In this document: positions 42,519-50,658 of the stretch, in pieces | How positions within the stretch are numbered: the stretch's first letter is position 1 | Layout: every line of letters starts with the position of its first letter | DNA from: Goodfellowiella coeruleoviolacea | Lineage (GTDB): Bacteria; Actinomycetota; Actinomycetes; Mycobacteriales; Pseudonocardiaceae | DNA length: 64,000 bases | Direction of reading: 5' to 3' | Assembly (NCBI RefSeq): GCF_024171785.1 | Contig: NZ_JAMTCK010000006.1 | Span: 248,001 to 312,000, forward strand | Notes under the pieces: generated by a model | Told to the model about the DNA's origin: nothing | The model's input: only the letters and a program-made list of their open reading frames with translations | Database searches by the model: none | Position numbers and translations under genes: made by a program

Positions 42519-42782
42519 CCGAATGCCCGCGCACCGCGAGGAGCGAATCAGCGACGTGACAACCCGGTCCACCAGGTGCTCCGGTCGGAGCCGGCGACGG
42601 GCGCGGTTGACGTTGCGCGGTGGTGGCGGCAGCGTTGCGGGGTATCCGTCGAGGTCAGCGCGATCTTCACACGATCGGGCTGTGTGTGGTTACCCCTGTG
42701 TGAACTGGACACGTCACCCGGTGGGGGAGCGCCGACTGCCTCTAGCCTCGCGCCGGACCCGGATCAATGGGAGGAAACGGTA

Positions 42783-43820
42783 ATGAGAGCAGCGACCGTG
42801 GTGCCTGGCAGACCTGAGCTGGCCGATGTCACCGACCTGGCCGAACCCGTTGCCGCCCCAGGCGAGTTGCTGGTGGACGGACTGCTGGTCGGGGCGTGCG
42901 GCACGGACGTGGAGATCGTCAAGGAGGGCTTCGGCGAGTTGCCGCCCGGACGGGACCGGATGGTGCTGTTCCACGAGTCCCTCGGCCGGGTGCGGTCGGC
43001 GCCGGCGGGCAGCGGGTTCGTCGCGGGCGACCTGGTGGCCGGGGTGGTGCGCCGGCCCGATCCGGAACCGTGTGCGGCCTGCGCCGCCGACCAGTGGGAC
43101 TTCTGCCGCAACGGCCGGTACACCGAGCGCGGCATCAAGGAACTGGACGGCTACGGCGCCCAGCGGTGGACGATCGAGCCGAAGTACGCGATCCGGATCG
43201 ACCCGGCACTGGGTGAACTCGGGGTGCTCACCGAGCCGGCGTCGACCGTGGCCAAGGCGTGGGAACAGGCCGAGCTGGTCGGCCGACGCGGGTACTTCGC
43301 CCCGCGCACCGCGCTGGTCACCGGCGCGGGGTCGATGGGGCTGCTCGCGGCCCTGTTCGGGGTGCAGCGCGGGCTGGCCGTGCACGTGCTGGACCGGGTC
43401 AGCACCGGGCCCAAGCCGGATCTGGTCCGCATGCTCGGCGCCAGCTACCACCAGGACCTGGACACGGTGCCCGAGCCGGACGTGGTGATCGAGTGCACGG
43501 GCGCGGCCTCGCTGGTGTTCGACCTGCTGCGGCGCACCGCGCGCAACTCGGTGACCGTGCTGATCGGCCTGTCCGGGTCGACCGCGAACCTGCCCGTGCC
43601 GGCCGGGGTGATCAACGACCGCACGGTGTTGGCCAACAACGCTGTTGTCGGCTGTGTCAACGGCAGTCTGGCCAACTACCGGCAGGGCAGCCAGGCGCTG
43701 GCCGCGGCGGATCCGCGGTGGCTGCGGCAGCTGATCACCCGGCGGGTGCCGCTGGCGGACTGGCCTGACTCGCTGCGGCGCGAGCCCGACGACGTCAAGG
43801 TCGTCGTCGACCTGACCTGA
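42783..43820 (+). CDS. Zinc-dependent glucose 1-dehydrogenase-like enzyme
   Basis: A 345-residue medium-chain dehydrogenase of the glucose dehydrogenase (archaeal GDH-like) branch. The catalytic zinc site is at G-A-C-G-T-D-V-E-I and L-F-H-E-S-L-G. A structural zinc loop has three Cys in E-P-C-A-A-C-A-A-D-Q-W-D-F-C. The NAD(P) Rossmann motif is T-G-A-G-S-M-G-L-L-A-A. C-terminal C-V-N-G-S-L-A-N-Y-R-Q-G matches the family. Cofactor preference and sugar are not certain. The start is ATG 42783 with GAGGAAACGG before it; the longer frame upstream is antisense to the lipoprotein. Confidence 0.85.
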   Translation: MRAATVVPGRPELADVTDLAEPVAAPGELLVDGLLVGACGTDVEIVKEGFGELPPGRDRMVLFHESLGRVRSAPAGSGFVAGDLVAGVVRRPDPEPCAACAADQWDFCRNGRYTERGIKELDGYGAQRWTIEPKYAIRIDPALGELGVLTEPASTVAKAWEQAELVGRRGYFAPRTALVTGAGSMGLLAALFGVQRGLAVHVLDRVSTGPKPDLVRMLGASYHQDLDTVPEPDVVIECTGAASLVFDLLRRTARNSVTVLIGLSGSTANLPVPAGVINDRTVLANNAVVGCVNGSLANYRQGSQALAAADPRWLRQLITRRVPLADWPDSLRREPDDVKVVVDLT

Positions 43821-43825
43821 CCTGA

Positions 43826-43863
43826 CCCGGGGGCCGACGCCGTCGGGTCGCGTCGGTCCCGGG
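43826..43863. terminator. Hairpin terminator after the dehydrogenase gene
   Basis: CCCGGG-GG-CCGACGC pairs with GCGTCGG-T-CCCGGG, a 13-bp stem with a small internal bulge, six bases past the stop codon. Confidence 0.65.
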
Positions 43864-44030
43864 CCCGGGGCCCGGCCTCGGGAAAGCGGACCTGGTGGGC
43901 TGCCGGCGGACCGGTTGGTCCGCCGGGTGCTCGCGCCGAGGCGGTGGCGGCGGTGCACGTGGGTGGCCCGTCACAGCTGGGAGCCGTTGACCGCTGCCCT
44001 GTCCAGCGGTACCCCCGATCGGGTGCGCGG

Positions 44031-44139
44031 TTGTCCACAGGCCACCGGGTTATCCACAGCCGCACGCGCAGACCTGTCCCCTCGGCGCTGGTCTGGGTAG
44101 GCTGGAGCGGGGTCGCCCCCCAGGGAGGGTGGGGGTGTG
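44031..44139 (+). repeat. Dispersed DnaA-box-pair element, copy 4
   Basis: The best-preserved copy. TTGTCCACAG at 44031 and TTATCCACAG at 44050 (19 bp apart; the latter contains a perfect TTATCCACA DnaA box), TAGGCTGG at 44098 (48 bp later), then GGGGTCGCCCCCC, GGGAGGG and GGGGGTGTG. It lies between the convergent dehydrogenase and GGDEF/EAL genes. Confidence 0.88.
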
Positions 44140-44202
44140 ACCTGGGGAAACAGCACGAGAACGCGCGCCCCAGGGTGTCCACAGTGGACGTGCGCGCGGG
44201 GG

Positions 44203-46368
44203 TCAGAGCTGGTCGCGCAGCAGGCGTTCCACGGCGTCGGGGGGGCCGGGGCGGGCGAAGAACCAGCCCTGGCCGGCGTCGCAGCCGATCGTGCGCAGCC
44301 GTTCCGCCTGCGCCGGGGTTTCCACGCCCTCGGCGGTCACGGTCAGTCCGAGCGCGTGCGCCAGCGAGACCAGGGTGGACACGATCTGCTCGTCCACCGG
44401 GTCGGCGCCCTCCTCGGCGCGCAGCCCCTCCATGAACGACCCGGCCACCTTCAGCTCGTGCACCGGCAGGTGGCGCAGGTAGGCCAGGTTGGAGTAGCCG
44501 GTGCCGAAGTCGTCGATGGCGATCCGCACGCCCATGTCCGACAGCGCGCGCAGCGCCTCCAGCGGCTCGTCCGCCGTGCCCATGATCGCGCTCTCGGTCA
44601 GCTCCAGCTGGAGGTGGTGCGGGGACAGGCCCACCTCGTCCAGGATCCGCCGCACGTCCGAGACCAGGTCCGGGTCGCGGGACTGGCGGACCGCGAGGTT
44701 GACGCTGACGAACGGCGCGTGCTTGCCGAACTCGTCCAGCCAGCGCCTGGCCTGCTGGCAGGCGGTGCGCAGCACCCACCGGCCGAGCGCCACGATCAGC
44801 CCGGTCTCCTCGGCCAGTTCGATGAACCGGTCCGGGGCCAGCCGCCCGAACTCCGGGTGCTGCCAGCGCACCAGGGCCTCCACGCCCAGCACGGTGCCGT
44901 CGTGCAGGCCGACCAGCGGCTGGTAGTCCACGTAGAACTCGTCGCGTTCCAGTGCCGCGGGCATGGTCGCGGACAGCGTGAACCTGGCGACCTCGCGCGC
45001 GTTGCGCTCCGGGTCGTACAGCGCCCACCGGCTCTTGCCGTCGGCCTTGGCCCAGTACAGGGTGATGTCCGCGTCGCGCATCAGGTCGGCGGCGGTGGTG
45101 CCGACCACGGCCCGCTCCACGATGCCGATGCTGGCCGAGACGGACAGTTCGTGGCCGCCGATCCGGACCGGCTGGCGGAACTCGGCCAGCACGCGGTCGG
45201 CGACGGTGATGACGTCCTCGGTGCCGGTCGTGTCCTCGACCAGGATGACGAACTCGTCACCGCCCATCCTGGCGACCATCCGGCCGTTGCCGTCCACCGA
45301 CTCCTTGAGCCGCCGGCCCACCTCGACCAGCAGCAGGTCCCCGGTTTCGTGGCCGAGGCTGTCGTTGATCATCTTGAAGCCGTCCAGGTCCAGGTAGCAC
45401 AGGCCCAGCCTGGTGTGCTTCTCCTTGCTGCTGAAGGCCCGGTTGAGGCGTTCGAGGAACAGCGCCCGGTTGGGCAGTTCGGTCAGCGGGTCGTGCAGTG
45501 CCTGGTAGCGCAGCCGGTTCTGCAGCAGGTGCCGGTCGGTCACGTCCTCGACCATGGCGACCTGGTACTGCGGTTCGCCGTGCTCGTCGCGCACCAGCGA
45601 CAGCGTGAGGTTGGTCCACACCTGTTCGCCGCTGCGGGTGTAGAAGCGCTTCTCGGACCGGTAGTGGTCGCACTCGCCGCGCACCAGCTGCTCGTAGAGC
45701 CGCCACACGCTGGCCGCGTCCTCGGGGTGCATCAGCTCGCGCACGTTGCGGGACTTCATCTCCTCGGCGGTGAACCCGAGGATCTCCTGGAACGCCTGGT
45801 TGACGTCGAGGATCCGGCCGCCAAGGTCGGCCATGCCGATGCCGATGGCGGCTTCGGTGAACATCGCCCGGAACCGCGCCTCGCTCGCGCGCAGCCTGGC
45901 CTCGGCCCCGTCGCGCGCGTCCAGCACGGCGGCCCGGATCGCCTCCTGCTCGGCCAGGGTGCGCTCGCGCAGCGCCCGGGCGTACCCGGCGCTCACCGCG
46001 CCCTGCAGCGCGGCCAGCCGGGAGCGGGTCACCTCGTCCTCGGGCAGTCCCAGGATGGACAGCAGGTCGTCGCCGAGCAGCTGGACGGTGCGGCCCAGGG
46101 TGTCGGTGCCGGTGAAGTGCGCCTCCACCAGCCGGGTGCCGATCTCGTAGCCCGGTTCGGTGCGGAACGGCGTGGCTCGCAGGGTGTCGACCAGGACTTC
46201 GGTGAGCGCCTCCAGGTGCTGCCGGACCTCGGCTCTGGTCATGGGCACGTAGCTGCTGCCCATGACGGTGCTCGCCCACACGCGCGCGAACGCCGCCACG
46301 TTCGCCCGCACCATCGGTTCGCTGCCGGCTCTGGCCGTGGGCACGCGCTGTCCCACCTGCTCGGTCAT
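44203..46368 (-). CDS. PAS-GGDEF-EAL c-di-GMP enzyme
   Basis: A 721-residue cytosolic protein. Residues 1-150 form an unnamed helical domain ending in a coiled coil (L-A-E-Q-E-A-I-R-A-A-V). A PAS domain follows at 163-280 with a PAC end (V-A-M-V-E-D-V-T-D-R). The GGDEF domain has intact G-G-D-E-F at 369-373. The EAL domain has E-A-L at 497-499, E-L-T-E-S, I-D-D-F-G-T-G-Y-S, the Lys in E-L-K-V, and A-E-G-V-E-T. Motifs for both c-di-GMP synthesis and breakdown look intact, but no RxxD inhibitory site precedes GGDEF, and the EAL loop reads L-K-V-A-G-S-F instead of the usual L-K-I-D-x-S-F. ATG 46368 overlaps the upstream methyltransferase stop (ATGA). Confidence 0.92.
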   Translation of the reverse strand: MTEQVGQRVPTARAGSEPMVRANVAAFARVWASTVMGSSYVPMTRAEVRQHLEALTEVLVDTLRATPFRTEPGYEIGTRLVEAHFTGTDTLGRTVQLLGDDLLSILGLPEDEVTRSRLAALQGAVSAGYARALRERTLAEQEAIRAAVLDARDGAEARLRASEARFRAMFTEAAIGIGMADLGGRILDVNQAFQEILGFTAEEMKSRNVRELMHPEDAASVWRLYEQLVRGECDHYRSEKRFYTRSGEQVWTNLTLSLVRDEHGEPQYQVAMVEDVTDRHLLQNRLRYQALHDPLTELPNRALFLERLNRAFSSKEKHTRLGLCYLDLDGFKMINDSLGHETGDLLLVEVGRRLKESVDGNGRMVARMGGDEFVILVEDTTGTEDVITVADRVLAEFRQPVRIGGHELSVSASIGIVERAVVGTTAADLMRDADITLYWAKADGKSRWALYDPERNAREVARFTLSATMPAALERDEFYVDYQPLVGLHDGTVLGVEALVRWQHPEFGRLAPDRFIELAEETGLIVALGRWVLRTACQQARRWLDEFGKHAPFVSVNLAVRQSRDPDLVSDVRRILDEVGLSPHHLQLELTESAIMGTADEPLEALRALSDMGVRIAIDDFGTGYSNLAYLRHLPVHELKVAGSFMEGLRAEEGADPVDEQIVSTLVSLAHALGLTVTAEGVETPAQAERLRTIGCDAGQGWFFARPGPPDAVERLLRDQL

Positions 46369-47174
46369 ATCCGCCGACCGACCGCCACGTAGCCCCGGCT
46401 CAGCTCGGGGCGCTCGGGCACGTCCTCCAGCGCGTCGGGTCGCCACAGCGGCAGGTAGACCAGGCCGGGGCTGACCAGTTCGAAGCCCTCGAACAGGGCG
46501 CTGACCTGCGCGCGGGTGCGCATGGTGACCGGGTCGGAGTCGCGTCGGTACATCTGGGTGACTCGCGGTCCCTGGTCGAAGTCGTGGTCGTTGGTGGCGT
46601 GCGAGATCATCAGGTAACTTCCCGGGGCCATCCGCTCCCGATACTGGCTGACCAGCCCCTGTGGATCGGCGGAATCGGGCACGAAGTGCAGTACGGCCGA
46701 CATCAGGACGCCCAGTGGGCGGTCCAGGTCCAGTAATCGGCGGGTCTCGGGGGCGGCGAAGATGGCCGCCGGGTCGCGCACGTCCGCGCCGATGACCGCG
46801 GCGTTGGGGTTGTCGGCGAGCAGGGCCCTGCTGTGCGCCACCGCGACCGGCTCGTTGTCCACGTAGACCACGCGGGCGGCCGGGTCGACCCGCTGGGCGA
46901 CCTCGTGCACGTTGCCCACGGTCGGGATGCCCGAGCCCAGGTCGAGGAACTGGCGGATGCCCTGGTCGAGCAGGAACCACACCGCGCGGTGCAGTGCGGC
47001 GCGGTAGGTGCGCATCACCTGGGCGATGTCCGGCATGACCGCCATCGCCCGGTGGGCGAACTCGCGGTCCGCGGCGAAGTTGTGCGCCCCACCGAGGTAG
47101 TAGTCGTACACCCGGGCCGCGCTCGGCCGGTTCAGATCCACCTCGCCTGGCGCCCAAGTCGGGCGTTCCACCAC
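46365..47174 (-). CDS. DUF574 SAM-dependent methyltransferase, copy 1
   Basis: A 269-residue protein of the DUF574 family of putative SAM methyltransferases, numerous in actinomycetes. Family hallmarks: R-P-S-A-A-R-V-Y-D-Y-Y-L-G-G-A-H-N-F near the start, the SAM loop Q-F-L-D-L-G-S-G-I-P-T-V-G-N-V-H-E, and V-V-Y-V-D-N-E-P-V-A-V-A-H. Substrates are unknown. Its stop codon overlaps the start of the GGDEF/EAL gene, so the two proteins are made together. A close paralogue lies immediately upstream. Confidence 0.9.
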   Translation of the reverse strand: MVERPTWAPGEVDLNRPSAARVYDYYLGGAHNFAADREFAHRAMAVMPDIAQVMRTYRAALHRAVWFLLDQGIRQFLDLGSGIPTVGNVHEVAQRVDPAARVVYVDNEPVAVAHSRALLADNPNAAVIGADVRDPAAIFAAPETRRLLDLDRPLGVLMSAVLHFVPDSADPQGLVSQYRERMAPGSYLMISHATNDHDFDQGPRVTQMYRRDSDPVTMRTRAQVSALFEGFELVSPGLVYLPLWRPDALEDVPERPELSRGYVAVGRRI

Positions 47175-47250
47175 TGCACCTCTCGTCGCTGGAACGGATC
47201 CCCGAACGGGACATCCGGAGCATACGGCGGTTGGTCCGAGCCGTCGAACC

Positions 47251-48063
47251 TCATGGCTTGCGACCCACCGCCGCGTAACCCGGGTAGTGCCTGGCGATGT
47301 CGTCGACGTCGTCGGGCGAATCGGGCCGCCACAGCGGGATCCGCACCGCCCCGGGCTCGACCAGGTCGAACCCGGTGAACAGGCGGGCGAACCGGGCCCG
47401 GTCGCGATAGGTCATCGGGGTGACCGCGCTGTCGTAGATGTCCCGGGCCCTGGCCCACTCCGGCTGTTCCTCGCCCGCCTCGAAACCGGCGTGGGTGATC
47501 ACCAGGAAGCTGCCCGACGGCAACCGGTCCCGGTAGCCGGCCACGATGCCGACCGGGTCGTCGGTGTCCGGCACGAAGTGCAGCACCGCGATCAGCAGCA
47601 CGGCCACCGGCTGTTCGAGGTCGAGCAGGGTCGTGACCTCCGCCGAGTCCAGCACCGAGGCCGGGTCGGCGGCGTCGGCGCGCAGCACCGCCACCCGGTC
47701 GTCACCGGCCAGGATGGAGCGGCCGTGCGCCACGGCCACCGGGTCGCTGTCCACGTAGACCACCCGGGACCGCGCGGCCGCGCGGTGCGCGATCTCGTGC
47801 ACGTTGCCCGCGGTGGGGATGCCCGAGCCCAGGTCGAGGAACTGGCGCACACCCTGGTCGACCAGGTAGCGCACGGCCCGGCCGAGGAACGCCCGGTTGC
47901 GCCGCAGCACGTCGGGCAGTTGCGGCATCACCGCGACAACGCGCTCGGCGGCGTCCCGGTCCACCGCGAAGTTGTGCGCACCGCCCAGGAAGTAGTCGTA
48001 CACCCGGGCGATGCTGGGTCGACTCAGGTCGACCTCGCCGGGCGCCCACGTCGGTCGCTCCAC
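47251..48063 (-). CDS. DUF574 SAM-dependent methyltransferase, copy 2
   Basis: A 270-residue paralogue of the next gene, sharing R-P-T-W-A-P-G-E-V-D-L at the start, D-Y-F-L-G-G-A-H-N-F, the SAM loop L-D-L-G-S-G-I-P-T-A-G-N-V-H-E and a W-R-P-D-S-P-D-D-V near the end. GTG 48063 is chosen to match the copy 1 start; GCAGGGGGG lies upstream. The 76-bp gap to copy 1 and common direction suggest one operon with the c-di-GMP enzyme. Confidence 0.9.
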   Translation of the reverse strand: MERPTWAPGEVDLSRPSIARVYDYFLGGAHNFAVDRDAAERVVAVMPQLPDVLRRNRAFLGRAVRYLVDQGVRQFLDLGSGIPTAGNVHEIAHRAAARSRVVYVDSDPVAVAHGRSILAGDDRVAVLRADAADPASVLDSAEVTTLLDLEQPVAVLLIAVLHFVPDTDDPVGIVAGYRDRLPSGSFLVITHAGFEAGEEQPEWARARDIYDSAVTPMTYRDRARFARLFTGFDLVEPGAVRIPLWRPDSPDDVDDIARHYPGYAAVGRKP

Positions 48064-48456
48064 CGCGCTCCCCCCTGCCCGGTCCGGCTGGCTGGCGGCC
48101 GGACCACGTCCTCCCCCGCCCATCATGGACCACCGCCCCGACGGACCCGGCCCGGTGACCGGGTCGTGGTTCGCCCGATCGGCGAACGGCCTGGTCGCGG
48201 CCGGGGCCGCCGGACATCACGCCCTGGTCGAGAAATCACTCCGTCGGTGGACAGCAATCCGTGCCCTGCCAGGCGTGTCGCTCACTGCTTCCCCATGGTC
48301 ACGACGTGCGATCAGTCGCGGTGGGAGTGAACATTCAGTCCGAACGGCTCATCAACTCGGTCGACCACCGTCTCGGCACGACACCTCCGGCCACCGGCGC
48401 ACCGGCCGGCCCGGGCCCACTCACCGTGCTGCCCTCCGACACGATTGGGGAGATCC
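48064..48456. other. Intergenic region between DUF574 and lysozyme genes
   Basis: About 390 bp between divergent genes. I looked for a c-di-AMP (ydaO-type) riboswitch, which precedes some actinobacterial cell-wall hydrolase genes, and saw no match. No gene or repeat supported. Confidence 0.4.
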
Positions 48457-49359
48457 GTGACCGCTCACCGTCGCCAGCGCCCGTGGACCACTCGACTCTG
48501 CGTGGCAACCCTCGCAACACTGTCCCTGGTCACCAGCACCGCCGTGACCGCGCAGGGCAGCGGCGGCCACGTCGGCGGCACCCCGGCCGGCGGGCTGCCC
48601 AACGAGCCGATGCCGGCGCTGGCCAGCGAGGCCGACCACCCGGCCGGCTCGCAGATCGCCAAGCACGAGGGGGTCTCGGGCGCACCGCCGGCGCCGGGCA
48701 CGCCCGGCGGGTCAACCGACCGCGGGAGCCGGGAACGGGTGCACGGCATTGACGTGAGCAGCCACCAGGGCAACGTCAACTGGACCACGGTGGCCGCCAA
48801 GGGCGCGCGGTTCGCCTACGTCAAGGCCACCGAGGGCACCGGCTACAAGAACCCCTACTTCGTGCAGCAGTACGAGGGTTCCTACTACGCCGGGCTGGTG
48901 CACGGCGCCTACCACTTCGCCCTGCCGGACCGCTCCGACGGCGGGACCCAGGCCGACTTCTTCGTGGACCACGGCGGCGGCTGGTCGCCGGACGGCCGGA
49001 CCCTGCCGCCGGCGCTGGACATCGAGTACAACCCGTACGGCGACATCTGCTACGGCATGGACGACGAGGAGATGGCGGACTGGATCAGGGAGTTCAGCGA
49101 CCAGGTGCACGAGCGGACCGGGCGCTGGCCGACGATCTACACCAGCACGAACTGGTGGAACCAGTGCGTGGGCGGCAGCGGTCGGTTCGGCACGACCAAC
49201 CCGCTGTGGATCGCCCGGTACGCCTCGTCGGTGGGCGCGCTGCCGTTCGACTGGGAGTTCCACACCATCTGGCAGTACGCCAACGCCGGCGCGGTGCCCG
49301 GCGACCAGAACTACTTCAACGGGTCCTACGACCGGCTGATCGCCCTCGCCAACGGCTGA
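48457..49359 (+). CDS. Secreted GH25 lysozyme, copy 1
   Basis: A 300-residue exported muramidase. Signal peptide (R-L-C-V-A-T-L-A-T-L-S-L-V-T-S-T-A-V-T-A), a Pro/Gly-rich linker to about residue 90, then a single GH25 barrel: G-I-D-V-S-S-H-Q-G-N-V-N-W, F-A-Y-V-K-A-T-E-G, Y-H-F-A-L, and the catalytic pair in A-L-D-I-E-Y-N. It cleaves the MurNAc-GlcNAc bond of peptidoglycan. GTG 48457 follows GGGGAG; TTG 48445 is an alternative. No cell-wall-binding repeats. The next gene is a paralogue. Confidence 0.9.
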   Translation: MTAHRRQRPWTTRLCVATLATLSLVTSTAVTAQGSGGHVGGTPAGGLPNEPMPALASEADHPAGSQIAKHEGVSGAPPAPGTPGGSTDRGSRERVHGIDVSSHQGNVNWTTVAAKGARFAYVKATEGTGYKNPYFVQQYEGSYYAGLVHGAYHFALPDRSDGGTQADFFVDHGGGWSPDGRTLPPALDIEYNPYGDICYGMDDEEMADWIREFSDQVHERTGRWPTIYTSTNWWNQCVGGSGRFGTTNPLWIARYASSVGALPFDWEFHTIWQYANAGAVPGDQNYFNGSYDRLIALANG

Positions 49360-49433
49360 GACCGGCTGGTCGGGCATTGCGCGCTCCCCGCGACCGGTGA
49401 TCTTGGTCCGGGTTGTCCGCTTTACTCCGTCCT

Positions 49434-49448
49434 CGTGACTAATTCACG
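49434..49448. promoter_or_regulatory. Inverted repeat in lysozyme promoter region
   Basis: A perfect CGTGA-CTAAT-TCACG inverted repeat about 100 bp upstream of the second lysozyme gene, in a locally A/T-richer stretch. It may be a regulator site; no factor is assigned. Confidence 0.3.
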
Positions 49449-49546
49449 AAAACTCTGGTCAATCGGTTAGCCGATCGATAACACTTCCGGGTCAGGTGGT
49501 CACCTCCAGTGATCATCTCCCTGCAGGATTGTCGAAAGGGTTCACC

Positions 49547-50464
49547 ATGAGACCGTCCATCCGCGTGAACTTAGGCCGCCGATTCGGTGCTCTTGTTGGC
49601 CTGTGCGCGGCCGCTCTGGTGGTGGGCGCACTGCCCCCGGCCAGCGCCGCACCCACCGACACCGCCGCCAGCGACATCGCCAGCACCGGCACCGCCAGCA
49701 CCGGCACCGCCGCGACCGCCGAGGGACAGGCGGGGCCGCTGGTCATCGCCGAGGCGGAGAACCACAGCCTGGGCTCGCAGATCCGCAAGCACGAGGCGGT
49801 CACGCCCAACGCCAGGCCCGCCGACGTGGGCACCCTGGCCACCGTTCCCGGCATGGACGTCAGCAGCCACCAGGGCAACGTCAACTGGGCCGGCGCGTGG
49901 AACAACGGCGCGAGGTTCGCCTACGTCAAGGCCACCGAGGGCACCGGCTACACCAACCCGTACTTCGCCCAGCAGTACAACGGCTCCTACAACGTGGGCA
50001 TGATCCGCGGCGCCTACCACTTCGCCCTGCCAGGCAACTCCAGCGGCGCCGCCCAGGCCAACTACTTCCTGGCCAACGGGGGCCGCTGGTCCAAGGACGG
50101 CAAGACCCTGCCCGGCGCGCTGGACATGGAGTACAACCCCTACGGCGCCACCTGCTACGGGCTGAGCAAGGCGGCCATGGTGTCCTGGATCAAGGCGTTC
50201 AGCGACACCTACCGCGCGGCCACCGGCGTCTACCCGGTGATCTACACCTCGACCAGCTGGTGGACCACGTGCGTGGGCACCTCCGGCGACTTCAGCAGCA
50301 CCAACCCGCTGTGGGTGGCCCGGTACGCGTCCAGCGTGGGCACCCTGCCCTACAACTGGGGCTACCACACCATCTGGCAGTACGCCGACTCCGGCACCTT
50401 CCCGGGTGACCAGAACAGCTTCAACGGCGCCTACGACCGCCTGCAGGCACTCGCCAACGGCTGA
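49547..50464 (+). CDS. Secreted GH25 lysozyme, copy 2
   Basis: A 305-residue paralogue of the previous gene. Signal peptide ends A-S-A-A at about 35; a repetitive A-S-T-G-T linker follows, then L-G-S-Q-I-R-K-H-E-A-V as in copy 1, and the GH25 barrel (G-M-D-V-S-S-H-Q-G-N-V-N-W with catalytic Asp, A-L-D-M-E-Y-N with catalytic Glu). The barrel domains are highly similar, while signal and linker regions differ. Extracellular peptidoglycan hydrolysis, possibly in growth, sporulation or competition. Confidence 0.9.
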   Translation: MRPSIRVNLGRRFGALVGLCAAALVVGALPPASAAPTDTAASDIASTGTASTGTAATAEGQAGPLVIAEAENHSLGSQIRKHEAVTPNARPADVGTLATVPGMDVSSHQGNVNWAGAWNNGARFAYVKATEGTGYTNPYFAQQYNGSYNVGMIRGAYHFALPGNSSGAAQANYFLANGGRWSKDGKTLPGALDMEYNPYGATCYGLSKAAMVSWIKAFSDTYRAATGVYPVIYTSTSWWTTCVGTSGDFSSTNPLWVARYASSVGTLPYNWGYHTIWQYADSGTFPGDQNSFNGAYDRLQALANG

Positions 50465-50586
50465 TCCCCCACCCCTGCCCCGACTCCTGGCGCGCACCGG
50501 TGGCCGAGCGGCCGCCGGTGCACCCGCCACCAGCCTCTCCCCCAAACCACCAGGTGCGGCGCAGCCCACCGGGGCGGAACCCGCTG

Positions 50587-50632
50587 GGCAGAACTCACCG
50601 GGCAGAACTCACCGGCAGAACTCACTGGGCAG
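50587..50632. repeat. Tandem 13-14 bp repeat upstream of TagC-like gene
   Basis: Units of GGGCAGAACTCACC, one with a base missing, repeated about 3.4 times, ending 27 bp before the TagC-like start. It may affect translation or spacing; effect unknown. Confidence 0.75.
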
Positions 50633-50658
50633 GGCCCAGCGAACAGAAGCGGGAGACC

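Noticed and set aside
48064-49546. c-di-AMP (ydaO-type) riboswitch upstream of the lysozyme genes
   Set aside because: Neither intergenic region shows the conserved core pattern I would expect; only short inverted repeats are present.
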